Assembly: GCA_012838135.1 (NCBI GenBank)
Contig: DUPV01000024.1
Location: 1-64,000, forward strand
Reading direction: 5' to 3'
Origin: Clostridiaceae bacterium
GTDB taxonomy: Bacteria > Bacillota > Clostridia > Saccharofermentanales > DTU023
DNA length: 64,000 nucleotides
Under the pieces are notes generated by a model. It ran no database searches. It saw only the letters and a list, made by a program, of their open reading frames with translations, and was not told the DNA's origin. Below are positions 21,461 to 31,204 of this stretch, one piece after another. The stretch's first letter is position 1. Every line of letters begins with the position of its first letter. Position numbers and translations under genes: made by a program.

Positions 21461-22903
21461 CTATATGTTATCAAATACTGCTTTTGACATTTGATCCGCT
21501 GAAATCAATATTTCTTGATCTTGAGGTAATTGCCATAATTTACTGACTGTTTGTGGAATTTCCTGCCCTGATAATGCGGCAATGACTTCAATTGATTGCC
21601 AATCGTCTGTCGGAATTTCCTTGCCTAAAGCCGCCAATGTTTTTTCTATAAACTTATAGGGACTGGCGGTACTGGCCACTAAAGTTAAATCGGTTAATCC
21701 GGCTTTAGCTATTGCTGAATAGCCAACAGCAGTGTGCGGATCAATCAAATAGTCATATGTATTATATACATGATTAATCGCAGTTGAAGTTTCGTTTTCA
21801 TCTGTCCAGGAAGCAGTTAAATCTAATAGCTCAGTATCAATTTGGAATTTACCGGAAACATTCAGCTCCTGCATTAAAGATTTAAGCCATTCACTATCCG
21901 GATTTTTTAAATACAAATAACGTTCCAAATTGCTGGCAACTAAAATATCCATCGAAGGTGATGAAGTTTTTACTAAGGTGCGATTACTGTCATAAATTCC
22001 TGTTTGCAAAAAATCCGACAAAACATTGTTTTCATTGGCTGCTAAATGAATTCTGCCCAAAGGTAATCCCATTGTTTTAGCATAACAAGCAGCTAAAATA
22101 TTACCGAAATTACCGGTTGGAACTATGATTGATATCGTTTCGCCGTACGACAAATCATTCGCTGCAACCGCTTGTAAATAGCTATTGATATAATAAATCG
22201 TCTGAGGAATCAGACGTCCGATATTAATCGAATTGGCAGAAGATAAAGCATATCCGCATGTTGCCACTTCAGCGGCAAACTTCTGATCGGAAAATAATTG
22301 TTTTACCCCACGCTGACAATCATCAAAATCACCTTGCAAAGCAATAGCTCGCACATTATCGTATTCACGACATAACATCTGTCTTTTTTGAAAAGAGCTG
22401 ACACCGTTATGCGGATAAAAAACGATAACTTTAAAATGCTCAACATCGGCAAAGCCTTCCATTGCAGCCTTGCCCGTATCACCCGAAGTTGCGGTTAGAA
22501 TCAAAATATCTTGTTGAAAGTCAAGCTGTTTCTTCGCAGCTTGCATCAAGTGCGGCAAAAATTGGAGAGCTAAATCTTTAAAAGCAAGAGTCGGTCCATG
22601 CCATAATTCTAAAAAACCGGTTTGTTTATTTATTCGGTGAACAGGAACAATTCGCGGATCATCAAAATTTTCACCATATGCGGTACTAACTATTTCCGCA
22701 ATAACTTGATCGGATAAATCAGAAAAGAATATTTTGAAAATTCTTTTGGCTATAGTCTGATAATCTGAACCGATCCATGCGGCAAAATCGATTTCAGGTA
22801 ATTCTTGCGGTACAAAAAGTCCACCGTCCGGAGCTAATCCCTGTAAGACAGCCTCGGAAGGTGAAAATAAATCATTTTTATTTCTGGTACTGTGATATTG
22901 CAT
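21461..22903 (-). CDS. thrC: Threonine synthase
   Basis: 480 aa; YHSTRN, LAPDGGLFVP, ATSGDTGKAAMEGF, PTGNFGNILAACYAKTMG. Confidence 0.95.
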   Translation of the reverse strand: MQYHSTRNKNDLFSPSEAVLQGLAPDGGLFVPQELPEIDFAAWIGSDYQTIAKRIFKIFFSDLSDQVIAEIVSTAYGENFDDPRIVPVHRINKQTGFLELWHGPTLAFKDLALQFLPHLMQAAKKQLDFQQDILILTATSGDTGKAAMEGFADVEHFKVIVFYPHNGVSSFQKRQMLCREYDNVRAIALQGDFDDCQRGVKQLFSDQKFAAEVATCGYALSSANSINIGRLIPQTIYYINSYLQAVAANDLSYGETISIIVPTGNFGNILAACYAKTMGLPLGRIHLAANENNVLSDFLQTGIYDSNRTLVKTSSPSMDILVASNLERYLYLKNPDSEWLKSLMQELNVSGKFQIDTELLDLTASWTDENETSTAINHVYNTYDYLIDPHTAVGYSAIAKAGLTDLTLVASTASPYKFIEKTLAALGKEIPTDDWQSIEVIAALSGQEIPQTVSKLWQLPQDQEILISADQMSKAVFDNI

Positions 22904-22999
22904 TTTATCCTCGTCTATTAGTTAATTTACATTCTTGTCAGTAAAGTGTACATATTCGTTAGCGCTCGCACTCTCCACGCAGCTCTTGCGTCTGAAACT

Positions 23000-24334
23000 C
23001 TAACTTTTTGTAAGCTCGTTGGAAGTTTTCTGGAAGAATTCATTATAAATTGTTGATACGGCGTTTTCAAAATCATTATTTGCAATACCTACTATAATGT
23101 TAAATTCACTTGAACCTTGAGAAATCATGCGAATGTTAATTCCTGCTTCGGCTAAAGCTCCGAATACTCTTGCCGATACACCGGCTCGCATCGCCATATT
23201 CTCACCCACAACTGCCAACAATGCCAATCCGGGCATTATCTCGATACGATCCGGTGAACAATATATATCAATCTCTTCCAGTATCTTTCTTTCTTTGCCC
23301 TGCATACTTTCTTCTCGCACAATTAATGATACGGTATCTATTGAAGAGGGCATATGGTGGATTTGAATTCCGTTAGTTTCAAACACCGAGCACAATTTAC
23401 GAAAGAAGCTTAAATCTTCGGTCATCCGATATTTTTCAACATCTATAATCATAAAATCTTTCACGCCGGCAACTCCGGTCAGAATCGGATCCTCTTTTGT
23501 TCTTTTGGCTCTCGGTAAAATCAGCGTGCCCGGCTCATTGGGTGCATTGGTATTTAAAATATGAATCGGAATGCCTCTTTGTCTGGCGGGGAAAATAGCC
23601 TCATGATGCAAAACTGCAGCGCCCATATAACTCAACTCGCGCAATTCATCATAAGTTATAACGTGTAAAGGCATCGGATTCTCCACAATTCTCGGATCAG
23701 CTGCCAAGAAGCCTGAAACATCTGTCCAGTTTTCATATTTTTCAACAGAAAGTGCGGATGCTACAATCGAACCGGTAATATCCGAACCGCCTCTGGAAAA
23801 AGTAACAATTGAACCATTTTCTTGTGCACCATAGAATCCCGGAATTACGAAGCAAGCATCTTTAATATGTTCTTTAATCAAAATACGGGTCATATTCTCA
23901 TCATATTTACCATTTTGGTCAAAACGAATTATATCAGCTGCATCAAAAAATTTATAACCGAGATATGCTGCCATTAATTTTGCCGAAAAATATTCACCGC
24001 GACTGGCAGCATAATCTCTGGATGCTCCCGTAATCAGCTTTTGCTCAACTTCATTCAATTCAGGTTCAAGATCAATTGCCAAATTCAAATCATTTTGAAT
24101 TTTCAAAAAACGTTCTTTAATTGAAGCAAAAACTTCTTCACCACCAATTCCTATTTCCATTAATTGATGGCATAAATACAGCATATCGGTAATTTTATGG
24201 TCTTCGGTAAAACGCTTGCCGGGAGCAGACACAATTACAATCTTTCTTTCACTATCTGCCTTAATAATCGACTTTACTTTTTTGAATTGGGAAGCATCAG
24301 CACACGATGTTCCGCCAAATTTTGTCACTTTCAT
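23000..24334 (-). CDS. Second aspartate kinase, next to thrCB
   Basis: 444 aa; VTKFGGTSCAD, VTFSRGGSDITGSIVA, NWTDVSGFLAADPRIV, C-terminal ACT-like region. Confidence 0.93.
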   Translation of the reverse strand: MKVTKFGGTSCADASQFKKVKSIIKADSERKIVIVSAPGKRFTEDHKITDMLYLCHQLMEIGIGGEEVFASIKERFLKIQNDLNLAIDLEPELNEVEQKLITGASRDYAASRGEYFSAKLMAAYLGYKFFDAADIIRFDQNGKYDENMTRILIKEHIKDACFVIPGFYGAQENGSIVTFSRGGSDITGSIVASALSVEKYENWTDVSGFLAADPRIVENPMPLHVITYDELRELSYMGAAVLHHEAIFPARQRGIPIHILNTNAPNEPGTLILPRAKRTKEDPILTGVAGVKDFMIIDVEKYRMTEDLSFFRKLCSVFETNGIQIHHMPSSIDTVSLIVREESMQGKERKILEEIDIYCSPDRIEIMPGLALLAVVGENMAMRAGVSARVFGALAEAGINIRMISQGSSEFNIIVGIANNDFENAVSTIYNEFFQKTSNELTKS

Positions 24335-24372
24335 TTTTCATCTCCACTTTTATCTATTGAAATTAATCTAAT

Positions 24373-25398
24373 TTAAATATCTTCAACTTGGTTGTTGTTA
24401 CCATTAATCTGTTTATTATAATTTACTAATCCAATTCCTGCCATCACTAAAATTAAGGCAGCTATTAAGTTGCTTTGCAAAATGTTTTCTTTCAAGACAA
24501 TTGCTGAGCCTATTGTTCCGACTACAGGAATTAAACTTTTAAACACACCTAATTTTGAAACAGGATGATATTTTAACATTGTTGTCCATAATGCAAAAGC
24601 GACTGCACTTAAAGCACTCAAATAAATCAAAATCAGCCAAGCTGTATAATTACGCGGACTCAACGAACCGCCAAGGCTCAATCCGGTAATAATCAAAACC
24701 AAGCCGCCCAAAATAAAATTCCATCCGCTCAGTAAGCGTGGATGATTACGTTTGACAAACAATTTGTTGATCAATGTTCCGATTGATGTTGAAAGTGCCG
24801 AAAGCAACATCAGGCCATCACCTAACCAGTTGAAGTCCAGAGTAGTGCCTCCGCTGATATTCAAAACAATCACACCGATGAAACCGATAATGCAACCGAT
24901 TGTTTTTGAAAAATTAAGTTTTTCATTAACAAAAATAAAACTTGCCAAAATTACTTCCATAAATGCAGCTGTTGAAGATATAATCGAACCGATTGCTCCT
25001 GAAGTATTGGCAAGTCCGACAAAGAAAAAACCGTATTGAAAAATTGTTTGCGGTATAGCAAGAATTAAAGAATCACGCCATTGTGCTGTGTTTTGCGGGA
25101 ACGGGTTGATTTTTTCAGTAATTGCCGTGAACAAAATCATCAATAAACCGGCAAGAAAAAATCTGATACCGGCAAATAAAAGTAAGGACGGTACGGCATC
25201 CGGCGCAGCATTGTCGATTTGAAACAAGCTATAGCCGGTCTTTACCGCCGGAAAAGCACTGCCCCAAAGGGCGATGCATAAAAGTGTCGCTGTTAGCCAA
25301 ACAATAGGCTTAAGCCAAAACTCTGCTTTGGTTTTTTCCGTCTGATTTTGCTCTTGTATCATGATTTTTTGTGCTCTGCCGACATTTTTATTTTTCAC
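24373..25398 (-). CDS. EamA/DMT-superfamily transporter
   Basis: 341 aa; about 10 hydrophobic segments; LWGSAFPAVKTGYSLF. Confidence 0.85.
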   Translation of the reverse strand: MKNKNVGRAQKIMIQEQNQTEKTKAEFWLKPIVWLTATLLCIALWGSAFPAVKTGYSLFQIDNAAPDAVPSLLLFAGIRFFLAGLLMILFTAITEKINPFPQNTAQWRDSLILAIPQTIFQYGFFFVGLANTSGAIGSIISSTAAFMEVILASFIFVNEKLNFSKTIGCIIGFIGVIVLNISGGTTLDFNWLGDGLMLLSALSTSIGTLINKLFVKRNHPRLLSGWNFILGGLVLIITGLSLGGSLSPRNYTAWLILIYLSALSAVAFALWTTMLKYHPVSKLGVFKSLIPVVGTIGSAIVLKENILQSNLIAALILVMAGIGLVNYNKQINGNNNQVEDI

Positions 25399-25467
25399 GC
25401 ATTACATCCTCTTAAAATAAAAACATCAAACAGACAATCGTTTTGCATTGATTTCACCATATTATTA

Positions 25468-27363
25468 CTAACTGTTAACCTCATTTTTCCCAATTACATT
25501 GTCAGTAGTTTGAAACACATTTTCATTAGCGGTAAGTCCGTATGAATCAATTACAGGTAACGCAAAAATTGAAACAATATGGCTATTCTGTTTGTCTAAA
25601 GCATCTAATAATGTTTGACTAACTGCTAACGTAATATTGGCGTCAACTAAAAACCAAATTACTTCTTTTTCCGGCTGAAGTTGCATCGACTTGCTGAGCC
25701 ATGTTCCAGCCCTTGCATCACGACCATGTAAGATTGTCGCACCGGTTGAACCGGCAGACCTTGCCAAAGCGATAACATCTTCCGTATAGCCACGTTCTAC
25801 CACACAAAAAATCAAATCTTTTTGTTCACCTGAAATTTGATCCGAGGCAATCGCACAAATTTCTTTTCGATCGACAGGAGCAACATCTTCCGAAATATGC
25901 TTTGAACGCATGGTTTGAATTTTATTTATCGAACCCAAAATCATAATACTTAAAACCGGCGTCATCGCAATCATCGCAATAATACCGAATCCGTCACGCA
26001 AAACATCAGCTGTAGGTATACTGTCGGCTACACCTTGGGCAAATGCCAAAACAAATGTTGCACTCATCGGACCTGATGCAACTCCGCCGGCATCAAACGC
26101 TATGCCCACAAAGATCGGATCAACAAAATAAGATAATATAATTGCTATAACAAAACCGGGTAACAAAAAGAACCATAACTGAACTTGAGGTGTCATAATC
26201 TTAACCATTGACAAAGCAATTGCAATTCCGACACCGATTGAAAGAGTCCCTTTCAAAACCGTAATCGGTATATTACCCGCAGTCACATCTTCAACCTGTT
26301 CACCCAGAACATGAACCGCCGGTTCAGCCAGCACAACCATCATACCTAATAAAAGCCCGAAGACAGGAAGCATCTCTAAATATCTGTCCGCCAATCCCAT
26401 GCCCAGAATACGGCCCATATCCATAAATCCTTCATTTGCTCCAACCAAGAACAAAGTCAAACCGATAATTGTATAGACCAAACCGCGAACAATTCTGACT
26501 AATTCCTTACGTTTAACTTTAAATTTGAAAAAGTTGAAAACAAAGAATAAAGCTGCGATCGGAGCTAAAGCCTTAAGCGATTCGATTAAAGTATATTGCA
26601 TGGCTGAGAAAATCGGAGACCACACCTCAGTTGAAGTAACAAATTCAACTGTTTCACCATGAATGTTTTGTTGTCCGGTAAGAACTGAAATTAACATTAC
26701 AGCCAAAATCGGTCCGGCACTCATTGCACCAACCATACCAAAAGAGTCTTCTTCCGCTGTTTTACCGCCTTTAGTCCGCGACAAACCGACTGAAATTGCG
26801 AGCACAAACGGGGTAGTCAAAGCACCGGTTGTCGCACCGGAGGCATCAAACGAAATCGCTAAAAATTCTTCTGAAACTTGAGTGCCTAAGACCAAGATTA
26901 CCAGATAGACCAAAGTCATCATTACATTATATTTAAAATTACTGAGAATTCTGATTGAAGCAATTGAAATAAGTACGCCGACACCGACAGAAATCATAGT
27001 GACTAAAAAACCTGCATCTAGCGTTCCGCCGGAAGCACTCTCTACTTGATCTCCGAGAATTAATATATCCGGTTCGGCAATCGTAATTAAAAAGCCGAGT
27101 ATAAAGCTAAGCAAAATTGTTTTAATCAAACTCTTACTTGTTGCTATTTCACGTGCCATATGATAGCCAATCGGTTCCATACTCTGATCCACACCCCAGA
27201 GAAAAATCGAAAGTCCGGCAAATACCAGAAATGCCCCGACAAAAAATCTTTGCATAACCGGAATATCTATCGGAATAAATGTCAAGCCTAAGATCGCTAC
27301 AAAGATTACGATCGGGATTAAAGATTGAGAAACTTCTTTGGTTTTTGATTGTAATATATTCAT
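25468..27363 (-). CDS. DUF1538-type membrane protein (two internal repeats) with C-terminal PII-like domain
   Basis: Repeated AEPDILILGDQVESASGG / AEPAVHVLGEQVEDVTAG and FDASGATTGALTTPFVLA / FDAGGVASGPMSATFVLA; C-terminal tail FCVVERGYTEDVIALARSAGSTGATILHGRDARAG. Confidence 0.8.
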   Translation of the reverse strand: MNILQSKTKEVSQSLIPIVIFVAILGLTFIPIDIPVMQRFFVGAFLVFAGLSIFLWGVDQSMEPIGYHMAREIATSKSLIKTILLSFILGFLITIAEPDILILGDQVESASGGTLDAGFLVTMISVGVGVLISIASIRILSNFKYNVMMTLVYLVILVLGTQVSEEFLAISFDASGATTGALTTPFVLAISVGLSRTKGGKTAEEDSFGMVGAMSAGPILAVMLISVLTGQQNIHGETVEFVTSTEVWSPIFSAMQYTLIESLKALAPIAALFFVFNFFKFKVKRKELVRIVRGLVYTIIGLTLFLVGANEGFMDMGRILGMGLADRYLEMLPVFGLLLGMMVVLAEPAVHVLGEQVEDVTAGNIPITVLKGTLSIGVGIAIALSMVKIMTPQVQLWFFLLPGFVIAIILSYFVDPIFVGIAFDAGGVASGPMSATFVLAFAQGVADSIPTADVLRDGFGIIAMIAMTPVLSIMILGSINKIQTMRSKHISEDVAPVDRKEICAIASDQISGEQKDLIFCVVERGYTEDVIALARSAGSTGATILHGRDARAGTWLSKSMQLQPEKEVIWFLVDANITLAVSQTLLDALDKQNSHIVSIFALPVIDSYGLTANENVFQTTDNVIGKNEVNS

Positions 27364-27372
27364 GTAATCCCC

Positions 27373-28014
27373 CTACGCTTGATAACTGCCCGTAATACGC
27401 GAAACAGGTAACACAAAAATGATTCCTTTGCTGGGTTTATCTAAATCCATTTCAGTTATTAAACATTCTTTAATCGGTTTGACCGATTCACTTTTGACCA
27501 AAAGCATTACAATGTCTTTTTGCGGCTCAATAATCATCGGGAAAAATGTTTCAGCCGGAACACCCGCACCACGACCATGGATAATCGTACCGCCAACTTC
27601 TCCGATTTGGCGAACATGGCGCATAACTTCTCTGCCTTGTCCTTCATTTACTACTACAAAAATACATTGATAATCAAAGCATTGCGGATCAAATCTTTCA
27701 TTTTCTGAAAGATTGCTCAAATGACCGAAACGACTGATCGGAATCGAAAAGGCAATCCCATGTCTTTTTCGCTGAATATTGAAACTCTCAAGCATCATCT
27801 CATGAATAGCATCTTCAAATCTTGACTCTATCGGTAAAAATATTATTTCTTTTTGAGTTTCCTCAAGACCGAGAATTTCTAAAAATTTGTTGGAAACAGT
27901 TCCCTCACCGAGCATAACAACTCCGCCCGTTAAACCCAATATCCTTATTTCGCTTAAAACTTGTTTAGCCTTGCCGCGATTGAGCACACTCAAGAATAAA
28001 GATTGATTATTCAT
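27373..28014 (-). CDS. Tandem PII-like (GlnB/GlnK-fold-like) protein
   Basis: 213 aa with two repeats: LSVLNRGKAKQVLSEIRILGLTGGVVMLGEG and FVVVNEGQGREVMRHVRQIGEVGGTIIHGRGAG. Confidence 0.75.
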   Translation of the reverse strand: MNNQSLFLSVLNRGKAKQVLSEIRILGLTGGVVMLGEGTVSNKFLEILGLEETQKEIIFLPIESRFEDAIHEMMLESFNIQRKRHGIAFSIPISRFGHLSNLSENERFDPQCFDYQCIFVVVNEGQGREVMRHVRQIGEVGGTIIHGRGAGVPAETFFPMIIEPQKDIVMLLVKSESVKPIKECLITEMDLDKPSKGIIFVLPVSRITGSYQA

Positions 28015-28109
28015 GATTTTCTCCTTTTATTGTCTATTCAAAAATATTACTTCCTATATTGCGGTTGTTTAATTACACGAAATATCTGTTTTGATTTCAG
28101 ATTCTCTTT

Positions 28110-28736
28110 TTACCATTGTTCAATTTCTTTACGTTGCTTGTACTTTTGTTTAAGCCCATGCCGCTCACTCAAATTATCTTTTATATCCGCTAAGGTCACA
28201 CCGCTTTGATTAAGCAACAAAGTTAAATGATAGAGTAAATCACTGGCTTCATTAATAATTTCCGTCTTATTATTATTTTTGACGGCGATTATCGTTTCGG
28301 TCATTTCTTCACCGGTTTTCTTGAGGATTTTATCAATACCCTGTTCGATTAAATATTTAGTATAAGAACCATCTTGCGGATTGTTGATCCGATCTTGAAT
28401 CGTTTTTTCCAAAATTTCCAAAGTAAAATAATAATCGTCAAAACAGCTGACATTTCCTAAATGACAAGTCGGTCCGTCAGGTTTAACCCGTATTAATAAA
28501 GCATCCTGATCACAGTCAAGGCACATACTGATTACATGCTGGAAATTCCCGCTGGTTTCACCTTTCTTCCATAACTCTTGTCGTGATCTGGAAAAAAACC
28601 AAACCACTTGATCTCGTACCGTTAAGTTATAGGCCTCCTCATTCATAAAACCGTTCATTAAGACTTGACCGGTATCATAATCTTGTAAAATAACCGAAAG
28701 TAAGCCGTTGTTTTTTGAAAAATCAGGTTGCATCAT
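28110..28736 (-). CDS. hisI: Bifunctional phosphoribosyl-AMP cyclohydrolase / phosphoribosyl-ATP pyrophosphatase
   Basis: ORF 28110-28904; GLLSVILQDYDTGQVLMNGFMNEEA, WFFSRSRQELWKKGETSGN, CDQDALLIRV; HisE domain KYLIEQGIDKILKKTGEEMTETIIA. Start at MMQPDF inferred. Confidence 0.95.
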   Translation of the reverse strand: MMQPDFSKNNGLLSVILQDYDTGQVLMNGFMNEEAYNLTVRDQVVWFFSRSRQELWKKGETSGNFQHVISMCLDCDQDALLIRVKPDGPTCHLGNVSCFDDYYFTLEILEKTIQDRINNPQDGSYTKYLIEQGIDKILKKTGEEMTETIIAVKNNNKTEIINEASDLLYHLTLLLNQSGVTLADIKDNLSERHGLKQKYKQRKEIEQW

Positions 28737-28954
28737 TAGGATCTCATTTCTTTCTTTGTTTTGCTTTAATTGTCTTTGTATATGATATATAAAGGTGGTA
28801 ATGTTGCAACTCTTGCCATAATTTTTCGACATTAGTTGTTTTATTGCCACCTTTTCAAGGAATTTAAGATTAATTAGTGACAATCTCGCAACTTTTGCCA
28901 CCATTTTTTATTATTAAATTGTTTTAATGTCACTTTCTAAAATACCTCTCATTT

Positions 28955-29728
28955 CTATAGCCGTACTTCAATTCCGGCTTCCGCAAGAGACTTTTTCAAT
29001 TCTGATATTTCAACTTCATTTTGATGAAAGATTGAAGCAGCCAAACCGGATTTTACAGATGTCTGTTTAAATAATTCAACAAAATCTTCTATCTTACCGG
29101 CACCGCCACTGGCAATTAACGGTTTGTCCGTATATTTTACTGCTTCTTTGAAAAACTCCAAATCAAAACCTTGTTTGGCACCATCGAAATCAATTCCCGT
29201 AATTAAGAATTCACCTGCTCCCAGCTTGGTAAATTTCTCCAACGCACTGAAAACTTCCCAATCCGATTTTTTTGTGCCGCCATGGGTATAAACATAATGC
29301 TTACCGGATTCAGAATCTTGTTGAATGTCAAAAGCAACAATTATTTTTTCCGAACCGAATTTCGAGGCGGCTTCTTCGATAAAAAGCGGATTATTCAGAG
29401 CTGCACTGGCAATGCTCACTTTATCTGCACCAGCTTGAAGAATTCTGGCAACATCTGCCAAAGAAGCAATGCCACCGCCAACAATCAATTCGATATCAAT
29501 TGCAGAAGAAATCGCGTAAATCAAATCAATATTGAAATCTGCACCGGTTTGAGTTTTTGAAATATCCAATATTGCCAATTCATCGGCACCGGTTACACAA
29601 TAATGTTTTGCCATTGTCAAAGGATCACCCATTTCTCTCAGACCGACAAAATTTGTACCTTTGACTACTTTTCCGTCTTTTAAATCCAAACATGGAATTA
29701 TTTTGCGAAGATTATTTTCTGTTTTCAT
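28955..29728 (-). CDS. hisF: Imidazole glycerol phosphate synthase cyclase subunit
   Basis: 257 aa; KIIPCLDLKDGKVVKG, VGGGIASLADV, IASGGAGKIEDF. Confidence 0.96.
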   Translation of the reverse strand: MKTENNLRKIIPCLDLKDGKVVKGTNFVGLREMGDPLTMAKHYCVTGADELAILDISKTQTGADFNIDLIYAISSAIDIELIVGGGIASLADVARILQAGADKVSIASAALNNPLFIEEAASKFGSEKIIVAFDIQQDSESGKHYVYTHGGTKKSDWEVFSALEKFTKLGAGEFLITGIDFDGAKQGFDLEFFKEAVKYTDKPLIASGGAGKIEDFVELFKQTSVKSGLAASIFHQNEVEISELKKSLAEAGIEVRL

Positions 29729-29846
29729 ACTATATTCTTTATGACTTTCTATTACCCTCTATCGCTCAGGGCTATCTATAACAAGTTTTTATCATTTGTT
29801 GCCATTAATGGTCTGCACAATCACTATCTAAATTGCCGGATTTATA

Positions 29847-30551
29847 CTAAATAATATTATCCCAAAAATTCGGTTTATGACCGGCTTTTCCAACTATAGC
29901 CTCTGTTATACCAAGTTCAAATAAATGGTCGAGATCATCCTTGTTGCGCACACCGCCGCTTGCAATGACTTTGTGCCGCGTCAAGTTATTAATTCTCGCC
30001 GTATTTGTAAAATTAGGACCTTGATCCATGCCATCCTTATTAATATCCGTATAAATAATACCGGCTAACGGAAGATTCTCAACTAAAGGCAAATATTGAT
30101 CTACAGTCATTCCGCTATCTTCTGTCCAGCCGTTGATAAATATTTGATCAACTCTCGCATCTAAACCGACAAAAATCCTTTCAGGATAAAGACCGGTCAT
30201 TTCTTTAAGCCATTCTATATCCGTAATCGCTCCGGTTCCGAGAATAAAATAATCGATACCTTGTTTTGCATAATTTGCAATAGATTCTGCATTACGCAAA
30301 CCACCGCCGATTTGCAAAGGCAAATCGGTCAAAGTTTTTAACTCTGAAATCAATTGTATTTCTTTGGCTTCTTGTGCTTTTGCTCCGATTAAATCAATTA
30401 TATGAATTCTTGCAACTTGTTGAAATTTACTGTAGAACTTAATTGCTTCTTGAGGTGTACGTTGCATCAAAGATTTTTGTTGATAATCACCTTGCCTCAG
30501 ACGCACATTTTGACCGTCAATTAAATCAATAGCCGGAATAATCTTTATCAT
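29847..30551 (-). CDS. hisA: ProFAR isomerase
   Basis: 234 aa; IIPAIDLIDGQNVRLRQGDY, QIGGGLRNAESI, YTDINKDGMDQGPN, IASGGVRNKDD. Confidence 0.95.
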   Translation of the reverse strand: MIKIIPAIDLIDGQNVRLRQGDYQQKSLMQRTPQEAIKFYSKFQQVARIHIIDLIGAKAQEAKEIQLISELKTLTDLPLQIGGGLRNAESIANYAKQGIDYFILGTGAITDIEWLKEMTGLYPERIFVGLDARVDQIFINGWTEDSGMTVDQYLPLVENLPLAGIIYTDINKDGMDQGPNFTNTARINNLTRHKVIASGGVRNKDDLDHLFELGITEAIVGKAGHKPNFWDNII

Positions 30552-30593
30552 TAAATAATCCTTTCGTATTCTACAAACTGACGCAAACCAAAA

Positions 30594-31172
30594 TCATTCA
30601 ATAACCCCTTTGGACGATGGCACTCCGCCATCAGTCTCACTTAGAGCAATTCTTAAACTCCGGGCAAAAGCTTTGAAAACAGCTTCGATTTCATGATGTG
30701 TATTGCCCTTTTTCAGCAAATCGATATGCAAAGTCATTCGGCTATTCATCGCGACGGCATTGAAAAACTCCTCAACCAATTCAACATCAAAATCACCGAC
30801 TTTCGCCTTGGAAAAATCTGCCTGAAAATTCAGATGCGGTCTGCCGGATAAATCCAGAACAACTCTTGCCAATGACTCATCCATCGGTAAATAAAAGAAA
30901 CCGTATCTTTGATAAGATTTTTTTGCAGTATACAGTTCGCGAATCAATTGACCAAGAACAATTCCGATATCTTCCACCGTATGATGAAAATCGACTTCCA
31001 AATCTCCATCAGCAATCACTTCCAAATATAAACCCGAATGAAAACTGAACAAAGTAAGCATATGATCAAAAAATCCGATTCCGGTATTGATTTTCGATTC
31101 AGCGGCCAATCGATCTTCTGTTAAACTGACTTCTATTGTGGTTTCTAAAGTCGAGCGTTTTTTTGTTAACAT
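30594..31172 (-). CDS. hisB: Imidazoleglycerol-phosphate dehydratase
   Basis: 192 aa; TGIGFFDHMLTLFSFHSGL, DFHHTVEDIGIVLGQ, NTHHEIEAVFKAFARSLR. Confidence 0.96.
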   Translation of the reverse strand: MLTKKRSTLETTIEVSLTEDRLAAESKINTGIGFFDHMLTLFSFHSGLYLEVIADGDLEVDFHHTVEDIGIVLGQLIRELYTAKKSYQRYGFFYLPMDESLARVVLDLSGRPHLNFQADFSKAKVGDFDVELVEEFFNAVAMNSRMTLHIDLLKKGNTHHEIEAVFKAFARSLRIALSETDGGVPSSKGVIE

Positions 31173-31204
31173 AGTACATCACATCTCCATTTATATTATA
31201 AATA

